A stretch of 36,619 bases of DNA from CABMGU01 sp035292785 (GCA_035292785.1 DATDPK010000061.1:1-36619); one strand, 5' to 3'. Shown: positions 1 through 8,206, counted from the first letter of the stretch. Notes: generated from the letters alone by a model not told the origin. Numbers and translations: made by a program.

Positions 1-1
1 A

Positions 2-388
2 CTTAGAAAGAAAGGAATCGACGTGCCGCAATTGGTGGCGGGCTTATCTTCATACTCGCTTTGGGCAAGCGGAGGAAACCTTGTAGACCAAGCAAAAAAA
101 CAAGGAGTCATACCAATCTACGTAGCGCAAACAGTACGCCAATACAAAGGAATCGAAACAGTGAAACCAGGAGACAAAATTTCAATAACAACTGCGGCAA
201 GAGTGGCGGAAGAAACAACCAGGAAAAGAGCAGCCAGACGAGGATTCGAAAAAATAACAGCAACAACACCGGCAAGAATGGTAACAGATTCGGGACTTGT
301 TGTTGTTCAGGAAGACCTCACACTTGCATTCACAAAGGAACAGACAATAGACGAACAATTAGAGGAAATTCTTGCAAATCAGGCGTAA
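2..388 (+). CDS. C-terminal part of an unrecognised protein (cut by the window edge)
   Basis: The frame is open from base 2 without a stop, and the GTG at 23 is preceded by in-frame codons (LRKKGID), so this is most likely the tail of a longer gene rather than a gene starting at 23. About 128 residues are visible. They are mixed alpha/beta with a basic helix (TTRKRAARRGF) and an acidic amphipathic end (DEQLEEILANQA). I do not recognise the family. It stops 3 nt before the TATA box of the thermosome gene, so the two are separate transcription units. Confidence 0.6.
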   Translation, partial: LRKKGIDVPQLVAGLSSYSLWASGGNLVDQAKKQGVIPIYVAQTVRQYKGIETVKPGDKISITTAARVAEETTRKRAARRGFEKITATTPARMVTDSGLVVVQEDLTLAFTKEQTIDEQLEEILANQA

Positions 389-390
389 GC

Positions 391-398
391 TTTTTAAA
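391..398 (+). promoter_or_regulatory. TATA box of the thermosome gene
   Basis: TTTTTAAA lies directly after the upstream stop codon. By archaeal spacing transcription would begin near 420, giving a leader of about 70 nt, unusually long for this window. The leader carries the palindrome listed at 443-458. Confidence 0.55.
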
Positions 399-442
399 CT
401 AGCTAATTGTCAAATATCGTCAATACGGGGTTATAATGGCAA

Positions 443-458
443 CGAAAATGCGTTTTCG
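443..458. promoter_or_regulatory. Palindrome in the thermosome leader
   Basis: CGAAAAtgcgTTTTCG is a perfect 6-bp inverted repeat with a 4-nt centre, placed about 20-40 nt downstream of the predicted transcription start and 32 nt before the start codon. It could be a heat-shock operator or an RNA hairpin; the sequence does not decide. Confidence 0.4.
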
Positions 459-489
459 AAGCCATAAACTTCACCAGGGGGTTCAGTTT

Positions 490-2118
490 ATGTCAAAAGA
501 AATACAGCCAATATTCATACTGCCAGAAGGCACACAAAGAACTACAGGAAAAACTGCCCAGCGCAATAACATAATGGCAGCAAAACTGGTGGCAGAAACA
601 GTCAGAACAACACTTGGGCCAAAAGGAATGGACAAGATGATTGTGGATGGAATGGGCGATATCACAATAACAAACGACGGAGTAACAATTCTTGAAGAAA
701 TGCAAATCGAGCATCCTGCAGCAAAAATGATAGTGGAAGTTGCGAAGACGCAGGAAGCAGAAGTTGGAGACGGAACAACAACCGCAGTCATAATCGCAGG
801 AGAACTGTTAAAACAGGCAGAAGAACTGCTTGACCAGAACGTGCACCCAACAGTTGTTGCGCACGGATACAGATTGGCAGAAGAAAAAGCACAAGAAATA
901 CTGAATGAAATTGCTGAGAACGTAAGCGAGAAAGACGATGCAATATTACGAAAAATAGCAGGAACTGCATTAACGGGCAAAGGAGCAGAAAGCGCAAAAG
1001 AAACACTCGCAGAAATAGCAGTAAAAGCAGTCAAAAGAGTAATAGACTACGAAAACGGACACGTACACTTTGACAAAGAAAATATCAAGCTTGAGAAAAG
1101 AACAGGAAACGCAGTAGAAAACACAGAATTAATCGATGGAATAGTCCTTGAGAAAGAAGCAGTACACCCAGGAATGCCAAAAATGATTTCAAAACCAAAA
1201 ATAGCGCTGCTTGATTCAGCACTTGAAATAAAAGACACAGAGATAGATGCAAAAATAGAAATCACAGACCCAATGCAAATGCAGGCATTCCTGCAACAGG
1301 AAGAAAAAATGCTTTCTGACATGGTTGACAAGATAGTTGACTCAGGAGCAAACGCAGTATTCTGTCAAAAAGGCATAGACGACATGGCACAACACTTCCT
1401 TGCAAAGAAAAACATCTATGCTGCAAGAAGAGTGAAAAAATCAGACATGGAAGCATTAGCAAGAGCAACAGGAGCAAGAATCGTAACATCACTAAGAGAC
1501 TTAAACTCAAAAGACCTTGGAACAGCAGGAATGATAGAAGAAAAGAAAATCGGAACAGATGAAATGACCTTTGTAACCGGCTGCAAAAATCCAAAAGCAG
1601 TAACAATACTTGTCAGAGGCGGAACAGAACACGTTGTAGACGAAGCAAAAAGAGCACTCACTGACGCAATCGGAGATGTTGCAGCAGCAATAAAGAGCGG
1701 AAAAGTAGTCGCAGGAGCAGGAGCGCCTGAAATAGAAGTCTCAAAAGGACTCAGAAAATATGCAGACTCATTATCAGGAAGAGAACAATTGGCAGTATTA
1801 GCATTTGCTGATGCATTAGAAATAATACCAAAAACTCTTGCTGAAAACGCAGGATTAGACCCAATCAACATACTTGTTGAGCTAAAAGCAGCCCACGACA
1901 AAAAACAAAAATGGGCAGGAGTGGATGTTTTCAAAGGCAAAATAGTAGACTCCTGGGCAGCAGGAGTAATAGAGCCATTGAAAATCAAAACACAAGCACT
2001 AAGCTCAGCATCAGAAGTAGCACAAATGATACTAAGAATAGATGACGTGATAGCAGGCGGAAAAGCAGCACCGCAAATGCCCCCACAAGGAATGGGCGGG
2101 CACGGAATGGAATTCTAA
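490..2118 (+). CDS. thsA: Thermosome subunit (group II chaperonin)
   Basis: ATP-driven cytosolic protein-folding ring related to eukaryotic CCT. The 542 residues match the usual archaeal length. Visible hallmarks are the N-terminal TTLGPKGMDKM and TNDGVTILEEM blocks (about 40-71), the nucleotide P-loop GDGTTT (93-98), a substrate-binding apical domain in the middle, and a Gly/Met-rich disordered tail ending GGHGMEF. The usual GGGA.E element late in the protein reads AGAGAPE. The ATG at 490 was chosen over one at 436 because it follows an AGGGGG ribosome site at suitable spacing and gives the standard thermosome N-terminus; the 18 extra residues are unlike the family. A second subunit gene is not in the window. 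Confidence 0.96.
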   Translation: MSKEIQPIFILPEGTQRTTGKTAQRNNIMAAKLVAETVRTTLGPKGMDKMIVDGMGDITITNDGVTILEEMQIEHPAAKMIVEVAKTQEAEVGDGTTTAVIIAGELLKQAEELLDQNVHPTVVAHGYRLAEEKAQEILNEIAENVSEKDDAILRKIAGTALTGKGAESAKETLAEIAVKAVKRVIDYENGHVHFDKENIKLEKRTGNAVENTELIDGIVLEKEAVHPGMPKMISKPKIALLDSALEIKDTEIDAKIEITDPMQMQAFLQQEEKMLSDMVDKIVDSGANAVFCQKGIDDMAQHFLAKKNIYAARRVKKSDMEALARATGARIVTSLRDLNSKDLGTAGMIEEKKIGTDEMTFVTGCKNPKAVTILVRGGTEHVVDEAKRALTDAIGDVAAAIKSGKVVAGAGAPEIEVSKGLRKYADSLSGREQLAVLAFADALEIIPKTLAENAGLDPINILVELKAAHDKKQKWAGVDVFKGKIVDSWAAGVIEPLKIKTQALSSASEVAQMILRIDDVIAGGKAAPQMPPQGMGGHGMEF

Positions 2119-2131
2119 AGCTTTAGAAATA

Positions 2132-2139
2132 TTTATATA
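2132..2139 (+). promoter_or_regulatory. TATA box for the coiled-coil gene pair
   Basis: TTTATATA lies 48 nt before the ATG at 2187, which would start a short leader carrying the AGGGTGAT ribosome site at about 2173-2180. Confidence 0.5.
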
Positions 2140-2186
2140 CCAACTTACCTGTGATTGAATATATAGCTCAAAAAGGGTGATTACTA

Positions 2187-2702
2187 ATGGCAGAAGATAA
2201 AGCTCCTGAAGAAGAGGAATATGAACTTCTTCCGCACAAAGAAATAGAAGAACTAAAGGAAGAACTATCAAAACTAAAGGAATTTGAGATAGCGCCAAGC
2301 AAACGATTACAAGTATCGCTTCTTGAACTAAACACAAAGCTTGACAAACTAATAACCATATTCGAAGATGCAACACACGAACTGAGAGTAGAAGAAGGCG
2401 GGATAAGCTTCACAGAAAAAATGAGGCCGTTGCTTGAGAAAATGAACAAAGTACTCGAACAAAATTCTGAAATAGCATCTGGAATTTTAGCACTGGCAGA
2501 CATGGTGAAAGAGTTTAAAGAAGGCGAAGCGCCAAGAAGAATGCCGGAACCAATTGAAATGCCAAGGCCAATAATGATGGAAGCACCAAGACCAATGGCG
2601 CCTCCAATGCAGGCACCACAAATGGGCGCAATGCCACCAGGAGTGCCACCAGGAATGCCACTGCCACCAATGCCGCCAAGAAGAAGGACATTTGGAATAT
2701 GA
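2187..2702 (+). CDS. Acidic coiled-coil protein with a Met/Pro-rich tail
   Basis: Unrecognised protein of 171 residues. Residues 1-110 are acidic and strongly helical with heptad-like Leu/Ile spacing (EIEELKEELSKLKEFEI, then LLELNTKLDKLITIF), so it is probably an oligomeric coiled coil. Residues 115-165 are a low-complexity Pro/Met tail (repeats of MPP, PPGMP) ending in PRRRTFGI. No signal peptide or membrane segment is present. It has its own TATA box and a strong GGTGAT site. It follows the thermosome gene and its methionine-rich tail recalls the flexible thermosome end, but a chaperone role is only a guess. Its stop overlaps the next start (ATGA), so the two genes are translationally coupled. 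Confidence 0.75.
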   Translation: MAEDKAPEEEEYELLPHKEIEELKEELSKLKEFEIAPSKRLQVSLLELNTKLDKLITIFEDATHELRVEEGGISFTEKMRPLLEKMNKVLEQNSEIASGILALADMVKEFKEGEAPRRMPEPIEMPRPIMMEAPRPMAPPMQAPQMGAMPPGVPPGMPLPPMPPRRRTFGI

Positions 2703-3241
2703 CTCTGCCATTAGACATAGGCGAACAATTAATAGACCGGTCAAAAAGTTCTCTCTACTTGTACTATATAGCGCGTGCAACACACAGAGTAATGCAAAGA
2801 GAAATAGCGCACAAAAAAGTAGAGCTCGCGATAAAACAGCTTAAGAAATTAAGCACAAAAGACTTGCACAAACACGTTGACGAGCTAAGGCAAAACATAA
2901 TCGAAGCAATACACAGCGAAAAGCAAATTCTAACACACCAAAAAGGCGAAGAAAGTGTACACGGAGAATTGTCCCATAAAATAGGCAAGCTTGAACACAA
3001 ACTGACAAGATACCTTGAAACACAAGAAGCAAGAAAGGAAAGAGTGGAAGAACTGGAAAACAAAATCAAGCAAAAATTCACAAGCAAACAAGAACTGTTA
3101 AGACAGCTGAGAAACGACATGAAAAGACTGACAAAAATTTACAACGTTGCAAGAAAATCAAAAAAATACTCAAAAAGCCAGATCCTCAACATCTCACAAA
3201 GAATCGCTCATTTTAAAGACAGGATTTCCCTGCTTAAATAG
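2699..3241 (+). CDS. Basic coiled-coil protein
   Basis: Unrecognised, 180 residues, almost entirely alpha-helical and highly charged, rich in Lys, Glu, Gln and His. Long heptad-like stretches occur at about 40-160 (for example KIGKLEHKLTRYLETQEARKERVEELENKIKQ). There are no cysteine pairs, membrane segments or signal peptide. It overlaps the preceding acidic coiled-coil gene by 4 nt, and the pair's opposite charge makes a heteromeric complex plausible. The function is unknown. Confidence 0.75.
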   Translation: MTLPLDIGEQLIDRSKSSLYLYYIARATHRVMQREIAHKKVELAIKQLKKLSTKDLHKHVDELRQNIIEAIHSEKQILTHQKGEESVHGELSHKIGKLEHKLTRYLETQEARKERVEELENKIKQKFTSKQELLRQLRNDMKRLTKIYNVARKSKKYSKSQILNISQRIAHFKDRISLLK

Positions 3242-3280
3242 GTATTTTTAACCCCTCCTTAGTAGTTATTACTCGAAACA

Positions 3281-3288
3281 TTTATAAA
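3281..3288 (+). promoter_or_regulatory. TATA box for the gene at 3337
   Basis: TTTATAAA lies 56 nt before the ATG. The leader contains a GGGGG ribosome site at 3321-3325. Confidence 0.5.
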
Positions 3289-3336
3289 TCAGCCACTATT
3301 ATCCACGAATGAACAAGATAGGGGGTATTGAGCTAA

Positions 3337-4104
3337 ATGGGAATTTTCAAGTGGAGCCCTGCAGAGGGCATTGATGTATCAAGCCACGGCACACATCCAT
3401 ACAACTTATTTAGTCCATTTTCTCACGATTCGGCCAACCAAATACCTGTGCCCGGCAAAGAAGAAGTTCGCTCTGATTCTGTAGAAGGAATATGGCAAGG
3501 CCTGAAAATCATAAACTGCAGTATAAAACCAGAACTTTTCACAGGCAGACCATACAAAAGAAGCGGAATGACAGACGGCCATCTTTTTGGAAACAATCAC
3601 AATCTAGGATATGCGGATGCAAGAAGACAAATTTACGTTCCAGCATACGTCTACCACGCAATAAATAACGCGATTCCACACACCTGGCAAGACCTTGAAC
3701 AAAGATTGCAGACAGAAAATGTAGTTCTGCACGACGTTGGAACAAACGGAGATATCAACAACCTTTCTTCTTCACTGGCGCATTCAGCAGTTCTTGTACA
3801 ACTGTTAAACGTAATAAAAGATGCGCCGATACCAAAAGTTCCGTCAACAGAACCAAACCCACACCCAGCACAATTCACATACCTGCACGAACAAGCAGAA
3901 GCACTTGTACAATACAGAGAGCAACTATCTCCTGAAGACAAACAAATGCTTGATGAAGTGATAACCTTTGCATATCTTTTCTCTCCAGATGTCAAAAAGC
4001 AGGAATTGGCTTTAACAGCAATCAAAAGCGCAGGCATAAGAACAGACAGGGTAAGAAGATACACGCCAAACGAGCAGACAAGAAAACTTTACGAACGCCT
4101 CTGA
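3337..4104 (+). CDS. Uncharacterised cytosolic protein, possibly DUF6939 family
   Basis: A 255-residue soluble protein. The N-terminal part has sequence blocks I associate from memory with a widespread uncharacterised family (possibly DUF6939): EGIDVSSHGTHPYNLFSPFSHD, IPVPGKEE, SVEGIWQGLKII and GRPYKRSGMTDGH, followed by YVPAYVYHAINN and VVLHDVGTNGDINN. The blocks rich in His, Arg and Gly suggest an enzyme or nucleotide-binding fold, but I can name no reaction. The C-terminal third (about 175-255) is helical. Single gene with its own promoter; its 3' end overlaps by 16 nt the convergent gene ending at 4089. Confidence 0.8.
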   Translation: MGIFKWSPAEGIDVSSHGTHPYNLFSPFSHDSANQIPVPGKEEVRSDSVEGIWQGLKIINCSIKPELFTGRPYKRSGMTDGHLFGNNHNLGYADARRQIYVPAYVYHAINNAIPHTWQDLEQRLQTENVVLHDVGTNGDINNLSSSLAHSAVLVQLLNVIKDAPIPKVPSTEPNPHPAQFTYLHEQAEALVQYREQLSPEDKQMLDEVITFAYLFSPDVKKQELALTAIKSAGIRTDRVRRYTPNEQTRKLYERL

Positions 4105-4562
4105 ATTCTCAACTCGACAATATTTTCATCCAAAAGATTGCCTTCAACCGCAAAATGCACAATGCGTCTTGACGCCTTAAGCCAGACTTTATCTATAGGA
4201 ACAACAACTTCCAGCCAGATTTCCGTATCAGCAGACCTTGCACCAAGCTCTTTTTTTATTTCACTCTCGGGCCAGCCCTGCATAGCGCCGCGCGGAGAAA
4301 GATAAACAAAAGGGTCATCCAACGAAGACCTTATCTCGTTTGTTGAACGTATCTGCGTCGCATTCTCCCAAGAAGAATAATGAATACCCTTAATGTATAC
4401 ATTTGAACCTATAATCCTCAAGCCCTGAATGACTTTTCCATCAACAAAGATAAAGCCATCCTTAAACTCAAACAATCTCTTGGCGCCCTGCAAACTTCCA
4501 TTTTCAATTATTTCCTTTAACTTAAAATATCCGCCATAACCTTTTCCAGGAAGTTCAACCAT
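4089..4562 (-). CDS. Uncharacterised protein, weak ADP-ribosyltransferase-like look
   Basis: 157 residues with no signal peptide or membrane segment. A central block (about 60-125) reads HYSSWENATQIRS, then DDPFVYLSPRGA and later TEIWLEVVVPIDKVWLK. This loosely recalls small ADP-ribosyltransferase-type folds, where an H-Y-[ST] strand is followed by a helix and a V-Y-L-[ST] strand. The usual catalytic Glu motif is not obvious, so this is only a hypothesis. It lies 5 nt downstream of gltX on the same strand and probably shares its transcript. Confidence 0.65.
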   Translation of the reverse strand: MVELPGKGYGGYFKLKEIIENGSLQGAKRLFEFKDGFIFVDGKVIQGLRIIGSNVYIKGIHYSSWENATQIRSTNEIRSSLDDPFVYLSPRGAMQGWPESEIKKELGARSADTEIWLEVVVPIDKVWLKASRRIVHFAVEGNLLDENIVELRIQRRS

Positions 4563-4567
4563 CTTTT

Positions 4568-6271
4568 TTACCTATGAGCAAACCAGAAAGCAATCTTGTT
4601 ATTCTCTTTCTTATCCAAACGGCAAAAGCCAAAGCGCTCCAACTGCACAATAGTTCCAACATCCAAATCACGCAAAATGGGTTCGCCAATGCCTTTCTTG
4701 ACCTTATTATCAGGCATCAAGACCTCGACATCAACAGCGTCAGCCTCAGCAGGAATCCAGTGCATAGTGCCGGCGCCCTTCTCACGGAAAACAGCATAAT
4801 CCGTGCTGTCAAACAAAAACTCCTTCGCCTTCTTTGTAAAATTCAAACAATCCATCAAACGATACAGCTTTCCAACCTTGACTTTAGCCAAATCATCCTT
4901 AGGCACAAAAAAGTCTGTTTTTGTCTTGAAAACTCTTTTGCCTTTCTGCTTATTATCAGGATGCAAAGGAATGGAAACAGACTGCTCCGGAGCATTTTTC
5001 ACTGAAATCTTAACAGGATTCCAGACAAAAAAATAACGGTTTGATATTGGATCAATGATATCTCGATTGTGCGCTTCCAAACTCTTGAAAAAATCAACAG
5101 CAGGAACAACCTTGTCATTCAAACCAACACCCATATCCATTGCAAATTTCTGGAACGCGCCAGGCTGAAAGCCGCGCCTGCGCAAAGCAGCCAAAAAAGG
5201 AAGGCGGATATCATCCCAGTCAGTAAAATGACCATACTCTATGGCCTTTTTCACCTTGGTCTTGCTAATCTCAAGGCCCTCAAAATTAATCTTGCCGATG
5301 TACGAATGATTTGGAATTGTCCACTTGAAAAAATCAAAAATATGCTTTTGGCGCTTTGCATTATCCACGTGGTCCTTTCCGCGAATAGTGTGCGTAATGC
5401 CAAGTTCGTGGTCGTCAACAGCAACAGAAAAGTTCATCAAAGGCCAAACCTTGTACTTATCCCCCTGCTTCGGGTGAACACTATGATTAATCCTCAACGC
5501 AGGCCAGTCACGCATGGCAGGATTAGGGTCGTTGATATCAGTCTTAATCCTGACAACAGCCTGGCCAGGCTCATACTCAACAAACATCTTATCCCAACGC
5601 AAAAGATGCTCCTTCAAAGGCAACTCACGGCAAGGACACGCCTGCTTCTTCATAGAAAAATTCCTGAAAACATCAGCAGAACAAGTGCAAACATACGCCT
5701 TGCCCAAATTAACAAGCTTCTCAGCATAATCATAATATGTATCCAACCTATCACTCTGGACAACAAGCTTTGCAATACCATTCTCAGTAAACCAATTGCA
5801 ATCCTCCTCAATCATCCTATAAGCAGGCTCATAAATATTCTCAGGATTAGTATCCTCTATTCTCAAGATAAGCCTGCCATCATACTCCTTGCAATACAAA
5901 TGGCTCAACGAGAAAACAACAGCGTGGCCAACGTGCAAAGGACCGCTCGGAGAAGGAGCAAGGCGCATCACGAGTTTGCCCTTTTCAATATTCGGCAAAG
6001 GCTTAAGCTTCTTTTCTTCAACAATCTTTTTCTCTATTAACAAATCAGGCGCAATCCTTTCCAGTTCCCTGACCTGCTCGTCAACCCCCATAAGCCTTAC
6101 TTCATCACAAATCTTCTTTATCTCAGGAGTCAAAGATTTCAATTCAGCCTTTAATTCAGAGCGCTCTGACAAAATCTTGCCAATAATAGAACCCATATTA
6201 GGAATGCCGTTGTATTTCCTTGCATTATCCAATGCATACTTCCTAATAGTATTTTTCAGTTCAGAGTCCAT
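4568..6271 (-). CDS. gltX: Glutamyl-tRNA synthetase, archaeal type
   Basis: Charges tRNA-Glu (and, in organisms using the amidotransferase route, tRNA-Gln) with glutamate. 567 residues, normal for the archaeal/eukaryotic GlxRS branch. An N-terminal helical extension (1-95) precedes the Rossmann catalytic core with the HIGH-type motif GPLHVGH (110-116), RIEDTNPE (138-144), a zinc-like cluster CTC...CPC (about 195-214), and the KMSKS-type loop ISKTK (335-339). A beta-barrel anticodon domain forms the C-terminus, as in class I archaeal enzymes and unlike the helical bacterial type. The ATG at 6271 lies near a TTTAAA element just upstream. The window also carries tRNA-Glu(CTC). Confidence 0.95.
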   Translation of the reverse strand: MDSELKNTIRKYALDNARKYNGIPNMGSIIGKILSERSELKAELKSLTPEIKKICDEVRLMGVDEQVRELERIAPDLLIEKKIVEEKKLKPLPNIEKGKLVMRLAPSPSGPLHVGHAVVFSLSHLYCKEYDGRLILRIEDTNPENIYEPAYRMIEEDCNWFTENGIAKLVVQSDRLDTYYDYAEKLVNLGKAYVCTCSADVFRNFSMKKQACPCRELPLKEHLLRWDKMFVEYEPGQAVVRIKTDINDPNPAMRDWPALRINHSVHPKQGDKYKVWPLMNFSVAVDDHELGITHTIRGKDHVDNAKRQKHIFDFFKWTIPNHSYIGKINFEGLEISKTKVKKAIEYGHFTDWDDIRLPFLAALRRRGFQPGAFQKFAMDMGVGLNDKVVPAVDFFKSLEAHNRDIIDPISNRYFFVWNPVKISVKNAPEQSVSIPLHPDNKQKGKRVFKTKTDFFVPKDDLAKVKVGKLYRLMDCLNFTKKAKEFLFDSTDYAVFREKGAGTMHWIPAEADAVDVEVLMPDNKVKKGIGEPILRDLDVGTIVQLERFGFCRLDKKENNKIAFWFAHR

Positions 6272-6298
6272 ATGCTAAAGAAGTAAAACAGTCAATAT

Positions 6299-7009
6299 TT
6301 AAAGATATCCGCTAACTTTTTGCTTTGCTGATTTTAAATATGCTTCAGACTTTTGCACACGAACAGCAAAGGAATCTGCAGCACGCTCTTCCTGTTCTAC
6401 AGATGATGCTGAAAACCAAGCAATGGGCGAGAATAAGCGCACAAAGCCAGCGCTGAACTTGTTCCATGAAGAACGAGATTGTACGTGATATAATTCGTGC
6501 AGCAAAACAGCCTCCAACTCCTTTTTCGAAAGAATTTCGAACATACCAACAGAGACAAAAATCTTGTTTCTGAGAGTAAACGCAACAGGCTTTGCTTTGT
6601 CAATCAAGAACAATTCTGCCCTGATGCCTGTCAACTTACAAAGCTCCTTGAAAGTTTTCAAAGACAACGGCTTAGAAAGCCTTCTATACAAACGCGGAAG
6701 CAAAACATAACCGGAAACAAATGCCAGGGCCATTAATGGCGGAAGAATGAAAATGACGAATTTTGTTAACAACGTCGTGCACCAAGCAAGCAAACCCTCT
6801 GCCAAACTCATACTGCAATTTATCGAAAGGGCAAAATAAGACAAAGGCGAAATGACAAAAAACAAGTGAGCATACAAAAACAACGCCTTGTTATATTTTT
6901 TCCATAAAAGAATTGCGGCGATGCTAAACAAAACTGAAACAACAACTACAAGCATCTTTGCAGGATCAGTTACGAAAGTTACTGCACTTTCGATTATGCC
7001 CATGCTCAT
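6299..7009 (-). CDS. M56/BlaR1-like membrane metallopeptidase
   Basis: Integral membrane zinc protease of 236 residues. Hydrophobic segments lie at about 15-36, 43-64 and 80-105, followed by a cytosolic-type peptidase domain with the zinc motif HELYH (171-175) and a downstream EQEERAADSFAV block supplying the third ligand. In bacterial BlaR1/MecR1 pairs such a protease senses a signal and causes cleavage of the BlaI repressor. The extracellular penicillin-binding sensor domain of BlaR1 is absent, so a beta-lactam signal is unlikely. The start overlaps the blaI-like stop by 4 nt, the standard gene order of this regulatory pair. Confidence 0.85.
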   Translation of the reverse strand: MSMGIIESAVTFVTDPAKMLVVVVSVLFSIAAILLWKKYNKALFLYAHLFFVISPLSYFALSINCSMSLAEGLLAWCTTLLTKFVIFILPPLMALAFVSGYVLLPRLYRRLSKPLSLKTFKELCKLTGIRAELFLIDKAKPVAFTLRNKIFVSVGMFEILSKKELEAVLLHELYHVQSRSSWNKFSAGFVRLFSPIAWFSASSVEQEERAADSFAVRVQKSEAYLKSAKQKVSGYL

Positions 7010-7359
7010 CTCTTTTTGAACCTCTCATTAAAATATGAAACAGCTGTAGGGCCAAATGTTTCGATAAGTTTGTTAACAGTTTTTTCCACGACAGATTTTT
7101 CAAATGAATTTTTATCCTGAGTTGGATAATACAAATAACGAACACCGCCCCTTGCAGTCTCAATATTTCTTGCAACAATGCCCTTATCGTGCAAACGGTC
7201 GCAAATGACGGCAACAGAACTCAACGCAACCTTTCTCTTTTCCTTCAATCTTGTGTGAATTTCACGCACACGCATACTCTTGTCAGGCCACAAAACACGC
7301 AATACATCGCCTTCCAAAGGACTCAGCAACGATTCAAAATCGGCGATCTTTTCTTTCAT
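7006..7359 (-). CDS. BlaI/MecI/CopY-family transcriptional repressor
   Basis: Winged-helix repressor of 117 residues, the normal family length. Visible are LSPLEGDVLRVLW (about 12-24), the DNA-recognition region VREIHTRLKEKRKVALSSVAVICDRLHDKGIV (31-62) and the wing GGVRYLYYP, then a C-terminal dimerisation helix region (86-117). The family represses its own operon and neighbouring genes until cleaved by an M56 protease or displaced by metal. The ATG at 7359 is preferred over an upstream in-frame TTG because a TTTAAA box lies 26 nt upstream, giving a leaderless mRNA. The operator-like site at 7391-7407 lies in the divergent promoter. Confidence 0.9.
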   Translation of the reverse strand: MKEKIADFESLLSPLEGDVLRVLWPDKSMRVREIHTRLKEKRKVALSSVAVICDRLHDKGIVARNIETARGGVRYLYYPTQDKNSFEKSVVEKTVNKLIETFGPTAVSYFNERFKKR

Positions 7360-7381
7360 ACTTTTTAATAAGAGCAACAAC

Positions 7382-7389
7382 TTTAAATA
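7382..7389. promoter_or_regulatory. Shared divergent TATA box (blaI-like and module genes)
   Basis: TTTAAATA contains the palindrome TTTAAA centred at 7384/7385. It lies about 26 nt from the ATG at 7359 (minus) and about 28 nt from the ATG at 7413 (plus), so one box could drive two leaderless mRNAs in opposite directions. Confidence 0.6.
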
Positions 7390-7390
7390 G

Positions 7391-7407
7391 TTTACGTTTG
7401 TTGTAAC
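7391..7407. promoter_or_regulatory. Operator-like inverted repeat, site 1
   Basis: tTTACGtttgtTGTAAC: near-palindromic TTACg/TGTAA half-sites separated by 5 nt, between the shared TATA box and the plus-strand start. It is almost the same as the site at 8223-8239, and both resemble the TACA-n-TGTA operators of BlaI/CopY repressors, here with wider spacing. Confidence 0.6.
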
Positions 7408-7412
7408 GCTTT

Positions 7413-8204
7413 ATGAAACAAATAATTTTTGTACTTGTTGTTTTTATTCTGGTTGGCTGCCAGCCTGTTGAAAAAACGCCAGAGCATTCAATGGAACAAA
7501 TGCAACACATGTCAATGAAGATGCATGCAGGAACAGAGAGCTCAATCGAAGTCATGAACGGCGTAACAGTCACTTTTGAACGGCCAAAAGCCGAAACCGG
7601 AAAAGAAGTTCCTTTAAAATTCATACTAACCAAAGAAGGAAAACCAATGACAGATTTGCAAATAATGCACGACAAACTAATGCACGTAGTCTTAGTCAGA
7701 AAGGGTCTGAAACACTTTGACCACGTGCATCCAGAGCAAACAACACCAGGCACATTCGTAGTGCCCTATACCTTTTCTGCAGCCGGGGAATACAGAGTTT
7801 GGGCGGATTTCACATTTGAAAACATGCAGCACATTATTGATTTTGATCTGAGCGCAACCGGAAAGCAAGAAGCACAAGAGAAAGACAAACTTTACGGACT
7901 AAAAGTTGAAATGGAAAAGCCAGAACTTGAACAAGGAAAACAAGCACGATTTTCATTTACTGTTACTGATGAAACTGGAAAAGCAGTACCGATAACAGAA
8001 AAATTCCTCGCAGCAGACGGGCATTTGATAGTTATCGATGAAACACTTGAGGAATTTGAGCACGCACATGATGAAACTGGCGATAAGGACAACATTCTTT
8101 CATTTGAATACACTCCTGAAAAGGCTGGCAAACACAAAGCGTGGGCGCAGTTCAAAATTGAAGGAAAAGATAGAGCTGAAGAATTTGAGTTTACTGTTCC
8201 ATAA
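7413..8204 (+). CDS. His/Met-rich two-domain surface lipoprotein, probable metal binding
   Basis: Secreted lipoprotein with a signal peptide and lipobox LVGC (Cys16). A Met/His-rich linker (MEQMQHMSMKMH, about 27-38) of the type that binds copper follows. Then come two beta-sandwich-like domains (about 45-147 and 160-262), each containing the same kind of His cluster: KLMHVVLVRKGLKHFDHVHPE, and DGHLIVIDETLEEFEHAHDE. Proteins with this HxxVVxxDLxxFxHxHPE signature are common near bacterial heavy-metal resistance genes, and copper or another soft metal is the best guess. First gene of the module, leaderless, with the operator at 7391-7407 in its promoter. Confidence 0.8.
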   Translation: MKQIIFVLVVFILVGCQPVEKTPEHSMEQMQHMSMKMHAGTESSIEVMNGVTVTFERPKAETGKEVPLKFILTKEGKPMTDLQIMHDKLMHVVLVRKGLKHFDHVHPEQTTPGTFVVPYTFSAAGEYRVWADFTFENMQHIIDFDLSATGKQEAQEKDKLYGLKVEMEKPELEQGKQARFSFTVTDETGKAVPITEKFLAADGHLIVIDETLEEFEHAHDETGDKDNILSFEYTPEKAGKHKAWAQFKIEGKDRAEEFEFTVP

Positions 8205-8206
8205 AG

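Noticed and set aside
436..489. Alternative thermosome start at 436
   Set aside because: It adds 18 residues unlike the family and runs through the leader palindrome; 490 has the better ribosome site.
483..2000. Several long minus-strand frames within the thermosome gene
   Set aside because: Serine/leucine-rich translations with no family features, explained by the skewed codon use of the sense gene.
5069..6040. A 323-codon open frame on the plus strand across gltX
   Set aside because: It is the antisense shadow of a clear GluRS gene. The A-rich codon use leaves long antisense frames open, and the product has no domain.
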